The position numbers were made by a program, and so were the translations under genes. Source: Phaeospirillum tilakii (GTDB lineage Bacteria; Pseudomonadota; Alphaproteobacteria; Rhodospirillales; Magnetospirillaceae). From it: DNA of 64,000 nt. The notes below the pieces were generated by a model. That model saw only the letters and a program-made list of their open reading frames with translations, ran no database searches and had not been told where the DNA came from. Shown piece after piece: positions 49,216 through 57,320 of this stretch (the first letter of the stretch is position 1; each line of letters starts with the position of its first letter). The stretch covers positions 1 to 64,000 of the forward strand of contig NZ_JBHUIY010000003.1 in assembly GCF_042683125.1 (NCBI RefSeq). The letters run 5' to 3'.

Positions 49216-50609
49216 CGGCTCCGGTTCCGGTGATCCTGTCGGGCGGCGCGGGGACGCGGCTGTGGCCGCTGTCGCGCGAACTGATGCCCAAGCAATTGCT
49301 GCGCCTTGCCGGTGGCGACCAGACCCTGTTGCAGGAAACCGCGCTCCGGCTGGGCACGCCGCCGGTGGTGGTGTGCAACCACGAACACCGCTTCATCGTC
49401 GCCGAGCAATTGCGCGAGGCCGGGCTTGAGGCCCGCGCGGTGCTGATCGAGCCGGTCGGGCGCAACACCGCCCCGGCGGCGGCGGCGGCGGCGCTGGTGC
49501 TGGCCGAGCAGGACCCGGACGCGCTGCTGCTGCTGATGCCGTCCGACCATCTGGTCCGCGACGTCGCCGCCTTCCGCGCGGCGGTGGCGGCGGCCGAGCC
49601 GCTGGCCCGCGACGGCTGGATGGTGACCTTCGGCATCCGCCCGACCGAGCCCAACACCGGCTATGGCTATATCCGCGCCGGCCGGCCGCTCGGCGCCGGC
49701 TTCGTGGTCGAGCGTTTCGTCGAGAAGCCCGACCTCGCCACCGCCGAGGGCTTCGTCGCCTCGGGCGATTATTCGTGGAACGCCGGCATCTTCCTGCTGC
49801 CGGCCCGCACCTTCCTGGCCGAGCTGGAGCGGTTCGACCCGGCGATCCTGGCCGGCTGCCGCGCCGCTTTGGCCGCCGGGCACAGCGACCTGTTCTTCTT
49901 CCGGCTCGACCCCGAGGCGTTCGGCGCGCTGGCGGGCCGCTCGATCGACCATGCGGTGATGGAGCCATCCGACCGCGTCGCGGTGGTGCCGGTCGAGATG
50001 GGCTGGTCGGATGTCGGCTCGTGGTCGGCGCTGGCGCGGGAAAGCGTCGCCGACGAGGCCGGCAACGTGGTGCGCGGCGACGTGCTGGCGCTCGATTCGG
50101 AGAATTGCTACCTGCGCGGCGAAGGCCCGCTGGTGGCGGCGGTCGGGCTGCGCGATCTGGTGGTGGTGGCGACCGACGACGCGGTGCTGGTGGCCGACAA
50201 GGCCGCCGACCAGCAGGTCAAGGCGGTGGTCGAGCGCCTCAAGGCCGCCGGCCGCGACGAGGCGACCCGGGGCCGGCGTGGCTGGCGGCCGTGGGGCTGG
50301 TTCCAGAGCATCGATCGCGGCGAGCGCCATCAGGTCAAGCTGATCCATGTCGAGCCCGGGGCCAAGCTGTCGCTACAGAAGCACTGGCACCGCTCGGAAC
50401 ATTGGGTGGTGGTGCGCGGGGTCGCCCAGGTCCATTGCGACGGCCGCGACTTCGTGCTGCGGGTCAACGAATCGACCTTCATCCCCGCCGGCACCGTCCA
50501 TCGGCTGGAAAATCCCGGCCGGCTGCCGCTGGAACTGATCGAGGTGCAGTCGGGCGATTATGTCGGCGAGGACGACATCGTCCGGATCGAGGACGATTAC
50601 GGCCGCTGA
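49212..50609 (+). CDS. manC: Mannose-1-phosphate guanylyltransferase/mannose-6-phosphate isomerase
   Basis: A 465-residue bifunctional enzyme making GDP-mannose. The N-terminal nucleotidyltransferase has PVILSGGAGTRLWPLSRELMPKQ, PVGRNTAPAAAAAAL and VEKPDLATAEGF; the C-terminal cupin isomerase has ERHQVKLIHVEPGAKLSLQ and KHWHRSEHWVVVRGVAQVHC. The start was placed at MTAPVPVILSGG because it overlaps the epimerase stop; nine codons upstream are open. Fourth and last gene of the operon, supplying GDP-mannose for the polysaccharide. A full repeat element follows it. Confidence 0.95.
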   Translation: MTAPVPVILSGGAGTRLWPLSRELMPKQLLRLAGGDQTLLQETALRLGTPPVVVCNHEHRFIVAEQLREAGLEARAVLIEPVGRNTAPAAAAAALVLAEQDPDALLLLMPSDHLVRDVAAFRAAVAAAEPLARDGWMVTFGIRPTEPNTGYGYIRAGRPLGAGFVVERFVEKPDLATAEGFVASGDYSWNAGIFLLPARTFLAELERFDPAILAGCRAALAAGHSDLFFFRLDPEAFGALAGRSIDHAVMEPSDRVAVVPVEMGWSDVGSWSALARESVADEAGNVVRGDVLALDSENCYLRGEGPLVAAVGLRDLVVVATDDAVLVADKAADQQVKAVVERLKAAGRDEATRGRRGWRPWGWFQSIDRGERHQVKLIHVEPGAKLSLQKHWHRSEHWVVVRGVAQVHCDGRDFVLRVNESTFIPAGTVHRLENPGRLPLELIEVQSGDYVGEDDIVRIEDDYGR

Positions 50610-50618
50610 CGCGCGGAT

Positions 50619-50780
50619 GTGGGCTCCGCCCACCCCCGCCAAGGGCCGCAAGGCCCTTGGATCCCATTGATGGTCGGGCGCGGAGCGGCCTTTCAGCTTG
50701 GGCGCGGGTGCTTGCCGCGCGAAGGGCAAGGAAAGGGATCCAAGGGCCTTCGGCCCTTGGCGGGGGCGGGCAGAGCCCGC
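50619..50780. repeat. Full-length copy of dispersed hairpin repeat
   Basis: GTGGGC/GCCCAC (50619-50633), CCAAGGGCC/GGCCCTTGG, an ~80-bp linker, a second CCAAGGGCC/GGCCCTTGG and GCGGGC/GCCCGC (50766-50780). It matches the reverse complement of 9621-9783 throughout, linker included. Located between the convergent ends of manC and the COG4648-like gene. Confidence 0.85.
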
Positions 50781-50808
50781 GAATCGTCTCCCACCATCCG
50801 GAAAGAGT

Positions 50809-51393
50809 TCACCCCCGGGCGGCAGCCCCGATCCGGCGGCGGATCAGATATTCGATCCCGGCGGTGATCCCCAGCAGCAGATAGCTGACCAGCCCATTAT
50901 AGAGCGCCCACAGCGCCGGATCGCCCACCAGCACGGTGACCGCCGACAACAGGCCGTTGACGGTCAGCACCAGTGCCCAGGCCAGCGTCACCTTGCGCAG
51001 ATAGGGCCCGGCCTCGGGCGGCGGCGGCACGGCGGCCAGGGCGGCGAACCGCGCGGCGAGACAGGGCCCGCGCCACAGTGAGGCGGCGAAGGCCAGCGCC
51101 ATCGCGAGGCTCATCAGCACCGGATAGGCCAAGGCGGCGCGTTCGGCCCCGGCCAGGGCCAGCAGCGCGGTGGCGAGCGCCACCAGCGCCAGCGGCGGCA
51201 CCAGCGCGGCGGCGAGCGGCCCGCCCCGCGCCAGCAGCCCGAGCCGGGCGGCGACCAGAGCGAGCGCCACCAGCACCAGCGCCCCGGCCGGCACCCGGCC
51301 GAGCGCGGCATAGACCAGCAGGGGATAAAGCAGCCCGAGGGCGGCGAGAACGACCGGGGCGGCGCGGCGCCTAGGCGGGTTCGAACAGGTCAT
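50809..51393 (-). CDS. Polytopic membrane protein of ACP-associated (COG4648-like) type
   Basis: A 194-residue, very hydrophobic protein with about six predicted membrane segments (VLAALGLLYPLLVYAALG, ALVLVALALVAARLG, LALVALATALLALAG and others) and a conserved-looking C-terminal half (LRKVTLAWALVLTVNGLLSAVTV, ALYNGLVSYLLLGITAGIEYLIRRR). This half resembles small membrane proteins, sometimes labelled 'ketosynthase' or COG4648, that accompany acyl carrier proteins in aryl-polyene-like clusters. It overlaps the ACP gene by 23 bp. Function unknown. Confidence 0.7.
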   Translation of the reverse strand: MTCSNPPRRRAAPVVLAALGLLYPLLVYAALGRVPAGALVLVALALVAARLGLLARGGPLAAALVPPLALVALATALLALAGAERAALAYPVLMSLAMALAFAASLWRGPCLAARFAALAAVPPPPEAGPYLRKVTLAWALVLTVNGLLSAVTVLVGDPALWALYNGLVSYLLLGITAGIEYLIRRRIGAAARG

Positions 51394-51619
51394 GGACGCG
51401 CTCGACCACGTCGGCGACCGTGCGCACCGTCTTGAACTGCTCGGGCGAGATCTTGCGGCCGGTCAGCTCCTGGAGGCGGACCACCAGATCGACCGCGTCG
51501 ATGCTGTCGAGGTCGAGATCCTCGCCCAGCCGGGCCTCCAGGCTGATGCGGTCGGCCGGGATCTCGAACATTTCCTCGAGATAGCCCGACAAGGCGGTGA
51601 AGATTTCCTCGCGGGTCAT
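51371..51619 (-). CDS. Acyl carrier protein (first of a pair)
   Basis: An 82-residue ACP with the phosphopantetheine site DLDLDSIDAVDL (Ser39). It carries acyl groups as thioesters. It is clearly not the housekeeping AcpP (no fabD/fabG/fabF around). The next gene upstream encodes another ACP with a 4-bp overlap, the next downstream a small membrane protein, and a phosphopantetheinyl transferase is divergent. This arrangement is typical of aryl-polyene or other specialised fatty-acid-like pathways, although their ketosynthases are absent here. Confidence 0.92.
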   Translation of the reverse strand: MTREEIFTALSGYLEEMFEIPADRISLEARLGEDLDLDSIDAVDLVVRLQELTGRKISPEQFKTVRTVADVVERVHDLFEPA

Positions 51620-51885
51620 GCCGGTTCTCCCTGCTGCGCCCGAATGAAGGAAGCCAGGGCGCGCACGCTGGCGAAATGGCCGCGCACCTCGTCCGACACC
51701 GTCTCGATGCGCAGGCCATAGGCCTTGCGCAACGCCACCCCGAGTTCGAGCGCGTCAATCGAATCGAGCCCCAGCCCGGCCGCGCCGAACAGCGGCTCGC
51801 TGGCGTCGATTTCCTCGGGGACGACGTCCTCGAGCTTCAGGGCGGTAACGATCAGGCGTTTCAGGTCGGCTTCCAGGGTATCCAT
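51616..51885 (-). CDS. Acyl carrier protein (second of a pair)
   Basis: An 89-residue ACP; the attachment site is LGLDSIDALELGVAL (Ser42). The helix II region differs clearly from the neighbouring ACP, so the two probably have different partners. It is the first gene of the three-gene minus-strand set and overlaps the next by 4 bp. The 164-bp gap to the divergent phosphopantetheinyl transferase gene must contain the promoters. Confidence 0.92.
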   Translation of the reverse strand: MDTLEADLKRLIVTALKLEDVVPEEIDASEPLFGAAGLGLDSIDALELGVALRKAYGLRIETVSDEVRGHFASVRALASFIRAQQGEPA

Positions 51886-52049
51886 GCGGACTCGGCGGCG
51901 GGAGGAGAAAGAAGGGCGGTCGAAACCACCGCGGAGAGCGATACCCCAGGATGGCGGGACTGTCGAGTCAGGCCGGCACCGTCAGGCGACACTTGTCGAA
52001 TGCGCGCATCGGGCGCTGAATGGCGCCCCACGCATCGGCGGGAACGATC

Positions 52050-52616
52050 ATGGTCGGAGAAATGACGGAGGCGCCGGTCCGTATCGCCGTCGCCGCCTGC
52101 GCCGCCGCGCCGGCCGGGCGGACGGCGCGGCGGCGCTGGCAGTCGGACGCGGCGCGACGGCTGGCGCTCGGGCTGCTGCCGCCGGGGACGTGGCAGATCG
52201 CCGCCGATCCCGACGGCCGCCCCCGGCTCGCGGACGGCGCCGGCCGGCCGGGGCCGGACCTGTCGCTCAGCCATCGCGACGGCTGGGTGGCGGCGGCGGT
52301 GGCGGCGCGGGGCCGGGTCGGGATCGACCTGGAGACCCCGCGCCCCGGCCGCGATCCCCTCGCCTTCGCCCACGCCTGGCTGTCACCGCCGGAAATCGCC
52401 CTGGTCGCCGCCGAGGGCGAACCGGCGCTGCTGGCGCTGTGGACGATGCGCGAGGCGCTGGCCAAGGCCGGCGGCGGCGGGCTGGCCGCCGCGCTGGCGG
52501 CCGACGGCGCCGCCCTGATCGCCGGCCGCGACGGGCTGTGCCGGCTGGGGCGCTGGCGGGTCGGCCACCGCGCGCTGGGCGCCGCCCATCTCGCTTTGGC
52601 CTGGGGTCCGGACTGA
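52050..52616 (+). CDS. Sfp-type 4'-phosphopantetheinyl transferase
   Basis: A 188-residue enzyme that attaches phosphopantetheine to carrier proteins. It has the motifs DLSLSHRDGWVAAAVAARG, the magnesium-binding VGIDLETPRPGRD and the W-x3-E-A-x2-K motif (LWTMREALAKAGG). Being shorter than classic Sfp and divergent from two ACP genes, it probably serves them. The start is uncertain: ATGs exist at 52020, 52050 and 52062, none with a strong ribosome-binding site. The stop codon lies 39 bp before murJ. Confidence 0.88.
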   Translation: MVGEMTEAPVRIAVAACAAAPAGRTARRRWQSDAARRLALGLLPPGTWQIAADPDGRPRLADGAGRPGPDLSLSHRDGWVAAAVAARGRVGIDLETPRPGRDPLAFAHAWLSPPEIALVAAEGEPALLALWTMREALAKAGGGGLAAALAADGAALIAGRDGLCRLGRWRVGHRALGAAHLALAWGPD

Positions 52617-52655
52617 GCCATGGCCGGGGCCGGGTTTCTCGGCTACAACAGGCCC

Positions 52656-54203
52656 ATGTCGCTGTTCCGCTCCGTTGCCACCGTCGGTGGCCTGACCCTG
52701 CTGTCGCGCGTCACCGGGCTGGCCCGCGAGATGATGATCGCCCATTACCTTGGCGCCGGGGCGATCGCCGACGCCTTCTTCGTCGCCTTCCGCTTTCCCA
52801 ACCTGTTCCGCTCGCTGTTCGCCGAGGGCGCCTTCAACGCCGCCTTCGTCCCGCTGTTCACCGGGCGGCTGAGCGAGGAGGGGCCGGCCGCCGCCCGCGC
52901 CTTCGCCGAGCGCGCCTTCGCGGTGATGACCCTGATCCTGACCCTGTTCGTGGTGGCGATGGAGCTGGCGATGCCGTGGGCGATGCAGGGGCTGGCCCCC
53001 GGCTTCGCCGAAACGCCGGAGAAGATGGACCTCGCCGTCACCTTCTCGCGGATCTGCTTCCCCTATCTGCTGTTCATCTCGCTGGTGTCGCTCCAGGCCG
53101 GGGTGCTCAACGCCCTCGGCCGTTTCGCCGCCGCCGCCGGCACCCCGGTGCTGCTGAACCTGACCTCGATGGCCGGGCTGTGGGCGCTGGCACCCCACAC
53201 CCCCACCGCCGGCCACGCCATGGCCTGGGGCACCTTCGCCGCCGGGGTAGTGCAGTTCCTCTGGCTGGTGTTCAGTCTCAAGCGGGCCGGGATGCTGCTG
53301 CGGCCGGCCCGGCCCCGCCTGACCCCCGAGGTGCGGCTGCTGTTCCGCCGCATCGTCCCCGGCGCGGTCGGGGCCGGGGTCTATCAGATCAATCTGGTGA
53401 TCAACACCATGATCGCCTCGACCGTCGCCGACGGCGCGGTCAGCTATCTCAACTACGCCGACCGGGTCAACCAGCTGCCGCTCGGCGTGGTGGGGATCGC
53501 GATCGGCACCGCCCTGCTGCCGCTGCTGTCGCGCCAGTTGCGCGCGGGCGAGACCGAGGCGGCGCTCGACAGCCAGAACCGGGCGATGGAACTGGGGCTG
53601 TTCCTGACCCTGCCGGCGGCGGCGGCGCTGATGGTGATCGCCCAGCCGGTGATCCGGGTGCTGTTCGAGCGCGGCAGCTTCGGCCCGGCCGAGACCGCCG
53701 CCACCGCCGCCGCCCTGGTCGCCTTCGCCATCGGCCTGCCCGCCTATGTCCTGGTCAAGGCGCTGACCCCCGGCTTCTTCGCCCGCGAGGACACCGCGAC
53801 CCCGGTGCGGATCGCCGGGATCTGCATGCTGCTCAATGTCGGGCTCAACCTCGCTCTGGTCGGGCCGCTGGCCCATGTCGGCATGGCGCTGGCCACCGCG
53901 CTGGCCGCCTGGGTCAACGTCGCCCTGCTGGCCTGGCTGCTGCACCGGCGCGGCTTCTTCCGCCTCGATGCCCGGCTGCGCCGGCGCGGCCCCCGCCTGC
54001 TCGCCGCCGCTTTGGCGATGGCGGCGGCGCTGTGGGGCCTGCGCGAGGCGCTGCTGCCCTTCGCCACCGGGCCGTGGCAGGCCGGGGGCGTGCTGGCGCT
54101 GCTGGTGCTGGGCGGCGGGCTGGCCTATGGCGGGGCGGTGCTGCTGTTCGGGGCGGCGAAACCGTCCGATATCAAGGGGATGATCCGGCGCCGGGCGCGC
54201 TGA
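52656..54203 (+). CDS. murJ: Lipid II flippase MurJ
   Basis: A 515-residue MOP-superfamily membrane protein that flips lipid II for peptidoglycan synthesis. The N-terminal SLFRSVATVGGLTLLSRVTGLAREMMIAH, ADAFFVAFRFPNLFRSLFAEGAFNAAFVP and NYADRVNQLPLGVVGIAIGTALLP are diagnostic. Length normal, about 14 membrane helices. The ATG at 52656 matches the family start; an in-frame ATG at 52620 would add 12 residues. It is followed after 79 bp by trpS, a common alphaproteobacterial pair. Confidence 0.95.
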   Translation: MSLFRSVATVGGLTLLSRVTGLAREMMIAHYLGAGAIADAFFVAFRFPNLFRSLFAEGAFNAAFVPLFTGRLSEEGPAAARAFAERAFAVMTLILTLFVVAMELAMPWAMQGLAPGFAETPEKMDLAVTFSRICFPYLLFISLVSLQAGVLNALGRFAAAAGTPVLLNLTSMAGLWALAPHTPTAGHAMAWGTFAAGVVQFLWLVFSLKRAGMLLRPARPRLTPEVRLLFRRIVPGAVGAGVYQINLVINTMIASTVADGAVSYLNYADRVNQLPLGVVGIAIGTALLPLLSRQLRAGETEAALDSQNRAMELGLFLTLPAAAALMVIAQPVIRVLFERGSFGPAETAATAAALVAFAIGLPAYVLVKALTPGFFAREDTATPVRIAGICMLLNVGLNLALVGPLAHVGMALATALAAWVNVALLAWLLHRRGFFRLDARLRRRGPRLLAAALAMAAALWGLREALLPFATGPWQAGGVLALLVLGGGLAYGGAVLLFGAAKPSDIKGMIRRRAR

Positions 54204-54282
54204 GGCCGGCCGAGCGTCCTTGACGTCCTCCCGCGCCGGGGTATACGTGAGAATCTTGCTTCCCACCGGAGTGTCAGGGGCC

Positions 54283-55281
54283 ATGCAGCGCATTTTTTCC
54301 GGCGTCCAGCCGACCGGAAACCTCCATCTCGGCAATTATCTCGGGGCGATCCGCAACTGGGTCCGCCTCCAGCATGATTATGAGTGCATCTTCTGTATGG
54401 TCGACATGCACGCGATCACCCTGTGGCAGGATCCCAAGGATCTGCTCCACAACACCCGCGAGGTCGCGGCCGGGATGATCGCCGCCGGGGTCGATTCCGA
54501 GAAGCACGTCCTGTTCAATCAGTCGATGGTGCCGGCGCATGCCCAGCTCGCCTGGGTGTTCAATTGCGTCGCCCGGATCGGCTGGCTCAACCGGATGACC
54601 CAGTTCAAGGACAAGGCCGGCAAGCACAAGGAAAACGCCTCGGTCGGCCTCTACGCCTATCCCAACCTGATGAGCGCCGACATCCTGGTCTACAAGGCCA
54701 CCCACGTCCCGGTCGGCGAGGATCAGAAGCAGCATCTCGAACTGGCCCGCGACACCGCGCAGAAGTTCAACAGCGATTACGGCGTCGAGTTCTTCCCCCT
54801 GCCCGAGCCGATCATCCCCGGCGCGGCGCGGCGGGTGATGAGCCTGCGCGACGGCACCAAGAAGATGTCGAAGTCGGACGAGTCCGATTATTCGCGCATC
54901 AACATGACCGACGACGCCGACACCATCGCCCTCAAGATCCGCAAGGCCAAGACCGATCCCCATCCGCTGCCCGAGACCGTCGGCGCGCTGGAGGAACGGC
55001 CCGAGGCCGACAATCTGGTCGGCATCTTCGCGGCTTTGTCCGACCTCGAAAAGGCGGCGGTGCTGGAGCGTTTCGCCGGCCAGCCCTTCTCCCAGTTCAA
55101 GCAGGAGCTGACCGACCTCGCCGTCAGCGTGCTGGGGCCGATCAACGCCGAGATGAAGCGGCTGATGGCCGAGCCCGACCACATCGACGCGGTGCTGCGC
55201 CGCGGCGCCGAGCGCGCCGATGCCATCGCCGCGCCGATCCTGCGCGAGGTCTACGACATCGTCGGGTTCCTGCGTCCGTGA
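54283..55281 (+). CDS. trpS: Tryptophanyl-tRNA synthetase
   Basis: A 332-residue class I aminoacyl-tRNA synthetase charging tRNA-Trp. It begins MQRIFSGVQPTGNLHLGNYLGA, containing the HIGH-equivalent HLGN, and has the KMSKS loop (GTKKMSKSDESD). PAHAQLAWVFNCVARIGWLNRM is also typical. The start was placed at the MQRIFSG that matches the family. The DUF2333 gene begins inside its stop codon (GTGA), so they are translationally coupled. Confidence 0.96.
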   Translation: MQRIFSGVQPTGNLHLGNYLGAIRNWVRLQHDYECIFCMVDMHAITLWQDPKDLLHNTREVAAGMIAAGVDSEKHVLFNQSMVPAHAQLAWVFNCVARIGWLNRMTQFKDKAGKHKENASVGLYAYPNLMSADILVYKATHVPVGEDQKQHLELARDTAQKFNSDYGVEFFPLPEPIIPGAARRVMSLRDGTKKMSKSDESDYSRINMTDDADTIALKIRKAKTDPHPLPETVGALEERPEADNLVGIFAALSDLEKAAVLERFAGQPFSQFKQELTDLAVSVLGPINAEMKRLMAEPDHIDAVLRRGAERADAIAAPILREVYDIVGFLRP

Positions 55282-56282
55282 GCCGCGCCGCCGCCCTCGC
55301 CCAAGCCCTGTCGGTCCTCGGCCGGCTCGCCCGCGCCGGGGCGGACCGGCTGCGGCGGCTGCCGCGCCGCCGCTGGCCGCTGGCGGCGGCGGGGGCGGCC
55401 GGCCTGATCATCCTGCTGGTGTTCCCGGTGTCGATGGTGGCGATCAGCCGGATCGACGACAACCCGGACTTCGTCGCCCCCCATCCCCTGCCCGGCCGGC
55501 TGCACGCCCCGGCGGTGGTGGCGGCGCTGATCACCCGCGAGCTTGAGGTCAATCACTGGCGGGCCAACGATCCGCTGTTCCTCCCCGGCGGCTGGCTGCG
55601 CGACATGCCGGCGTTCCAGCTGGGGCTGGTCGGCGCGCTGGCCCGCTTCACCGGGGCGCTGGTGGTCGAGAACGGCGCCGGCTGGACCGCCAACGGGCCG
55701 GACGTCGCCCTCAACCACGCCGCCGGGCTGCTGAAATATCCCGGCACGGTGTGGAAGTTCGACACCCGCACCTCGTGGCTGCCGACCGCCTCGGCCGAGA
55801 AGCAGTACCGCAACGCCCAGCGCTCGATCGACGTGTTCAATCTGAACTTCGCCGAGGGCACCGTGCCGTTCGAGCGCAACGCGGCCACCCTGGTTCCGGT
55901 GGTCGAGGGGCTGATCCGCGATCTCGACGACAGCCTCGACGCGATCGACCATCACCTCGCCGAGGAACGGCCGGTGCTGCTCGATTTCGCCATCAACGGG
56001 GTGTTCTACCGCAACAAGGGCCGGCTCTACGCCGATTCGATCGTGATGCGCGAGGTCGCCACCGATTTCGAGACGGTGCTGGCCCAGCGTCATCTCGGCC
56101 CGGGCTGGACCAGGATGGTGGCGGCGCTGGCTGCGGCGGCCCGGCCCAAGCCGACCCTGCTGTGGGGGGCGCCGGCCGAATCCAGCCTGCTGCCCAACCA
56201 TCTGCTGGCCCAGGGCTATTATGCCGCCCAGGCCCGCTTCCAGGCGATGGCGATCCTCGCGGCGCTGAAGGCGGCTGAATAA
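55278..56282 (+). CDS. DUF2333-family membrane-anchored protein
   Basis: A 334-residue protein with one N-terminal membrane segment (LAAAGAAGLIILLVFPVSMVAI) and a large periplasmic domain (residues about 60-330: HWRANDPLFLPGGWLRDMPAFQ, NHAAGLLKYPGTVWKFDTR, KQYRNAQRSIDVFN, LLPNHLLAQGYYAAQARF). It matches the DUF2333 pattern, a family of unknown function frequent downstream of trpS/murJ in Rhodospirillales. GTG start overlapping the trpS stop was chosen. It is followed by a diverged hairpin repeat. Confidence 0.8.
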   Translation: MSRAAALAQALSVLGRLARAGADRLRRLPRRRWPLAAAGAAGLIILLVFPVSMVAISRIDDNPDFVAPHPLPGRLHAPAVVAALITRELEVNHWRANDPLFLPGGWLRDMPAFQLGLVGALARFTGALVVENGAGWTANGPDVALNHAAGLLKYPGTVWKFDTRTSWLPTASAEKQYRNAQRSIDVFNLNFAEGTVPFERNAATLVPVVEGLIRDLDDSLDAIDHHLAEERPVLLDFAINGVFYRNKGRLYADSIVMREVATDFETVLAQRHLGPGWTRMVAALAAAARPKPTLLWGAPAESSLLPNHLLAQGYYAAQARFQAMAILAALKAAE

Positions 56283-56300
56283 AAAACATAAGATAAAGAC

Positions 56301-56356
56301 GTGGGCGCTGCCCACGCCCGCCAGGAACCTGAGGTTCCTGGACCTCCCCGGGGGGA
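56301..56356. repeat. Diverged hairpin repeat with compensatory changes
   Basis: The architecture matches a half element: GTGGGC/GCCCAC (56301-56315, loop GCT), then the main stem, here CCAGGAACC/GGTTCCTGG (56321-56341, loop TGA) in place of CCAAGGGCC/GGCCCTTGG. Base changes are matched on both arms, so pairing is preserved. A CCTCCCC/GGGGAGG dyad follows. It lies between DUF2333 and the TauE/SafE gene. Confidence 0.7.
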
Positions 56357-56387
56357 GGCGGGATAACGGGAAGCAGGGAGAGGGCGG

Positions 56388-57320
56388 GTGCAGGTCTACC
56401 TTCCCATCGCCGAAATGTCGGTCGACGTCTTCGTCATCCTCGGCGTCGGCGGCGGCATCGGCTTCCTGTCCGGGTTGTTCGGCGCGGGGGGCGGCTTTCT
56501 GCTGACCCCGCTGCTGATCTTTCTCGGCGTGCCCCCGGCGGTGGCGGTCGGCACCGGCACCAACCAGATCGTCGCCTCGTCGGTGTCGGGCGCCCTGGCG
56601 CAATGGCGGCGCGGCAACGTCGATGCCCGGATGGGGCTGGTCCTGATCCTCGGCGGGCTGGTCGGCTCCGGCTTCGGCGTGCTGCTGTTCCGCTGGCTGC
56701 GCCGGCTCGGCCACATCGATCTGGTGATCTCGGCCAGCTACATCGTCCTGCTCGGCAGCGTCGGCGGGCTGATGGTGGTCGAAAGCCTGCGCGCCCTGCG
56801 CCGCGCCCGCGCCGGTGGCGGCGATGCCGCGCCGAAACGCCCCCATCCACGCGGCTGGACCGACCGGCTGCCGCTCAAGATCCGCTTCCGCCGCTCGGGG
56901 CTTTATCTCAGCGCGCTGCTGCCGGCCGGGGTCGGCGCGGCGGTCGGGCTGATCTCGGCGGTGCTGGGGGTCGGCGGCGGCTTCGTGCTGGTGCCGGCGA
57001 TGATCTATCTGCTCGGCATGCCGACCGCGGTGGTGATCGGCACCTCGCTGTTCCAGATCGTGTTCGTCACCGCCAGCGCCACCTTCCTTCACGCCGCGAT
57101 CAACCACACCGTCGATGTGGTGCTGGCGCTGCTGCTGCTGCTCGGCGGGGTGATCGGCGCCCAGATCGGGGTCAGGGTCGGCGCCGGGATGAAGGGCGAG
57201 CATCTGCGCGGGCTGCTCGGGCTGCTGGTGCTGGCGGTGGCGGTCAAGCTGCTGGTCGATCTGCTGCTGCCGCCGGCCGAGCCGTTCTCGCTCGGCCTCG
57301 TCACCGGAGCGGTGCCGTGA
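56388..57320 (+). CDS. TauE/SafE-family sulfite/organosulfonate exporter-like permease
   Basis: A 310-residue polytopic protein with two homologous halves (VGGGIGFLSGLFGAGGGFLLTPLLIFLGVP and VGAAVGLISAVLGVGGGFVLVPAMIYLLGMP), the TauE/SafE pattern; about eight membrane helices. It begins with GTG (VQVYLPIAEMSVDVF), supported by AGGGAGAGGG just upstream. Such proteins export sulfite, sulfoacetate or related anions. The next gene, TIGR02186 family, overlaps by 4 bp and is a regular companion. Confidence 0.9.
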   Translation: MQVYLPIAEMSVDVFVILGVGGGIGFLSGLFGAGGGFLLTPLLIFLGVPPAVAVGTGTNQIVASSVSGALAQWRRGNVDARMGLVLILGGLVGSGFGVLLFRWLRRLGHIDLVISASYIVLLGSVGGLMVVESLRALRRARAGGGDAAPKRPHPRGWTDRLPLKIRFRRSGLYLSALLPAGVGAAVGLISAVLGVGGGFVLVPAMIYLLGMPTAVVIGTSLFQIVFVTASATFLHAAINHTVDVVLALLLLLGGVIGAQIGVRVGAGMKGEHLRGLLGLLVLAVAVKLLVDLLLPPAEPFSLGLVTGAVP

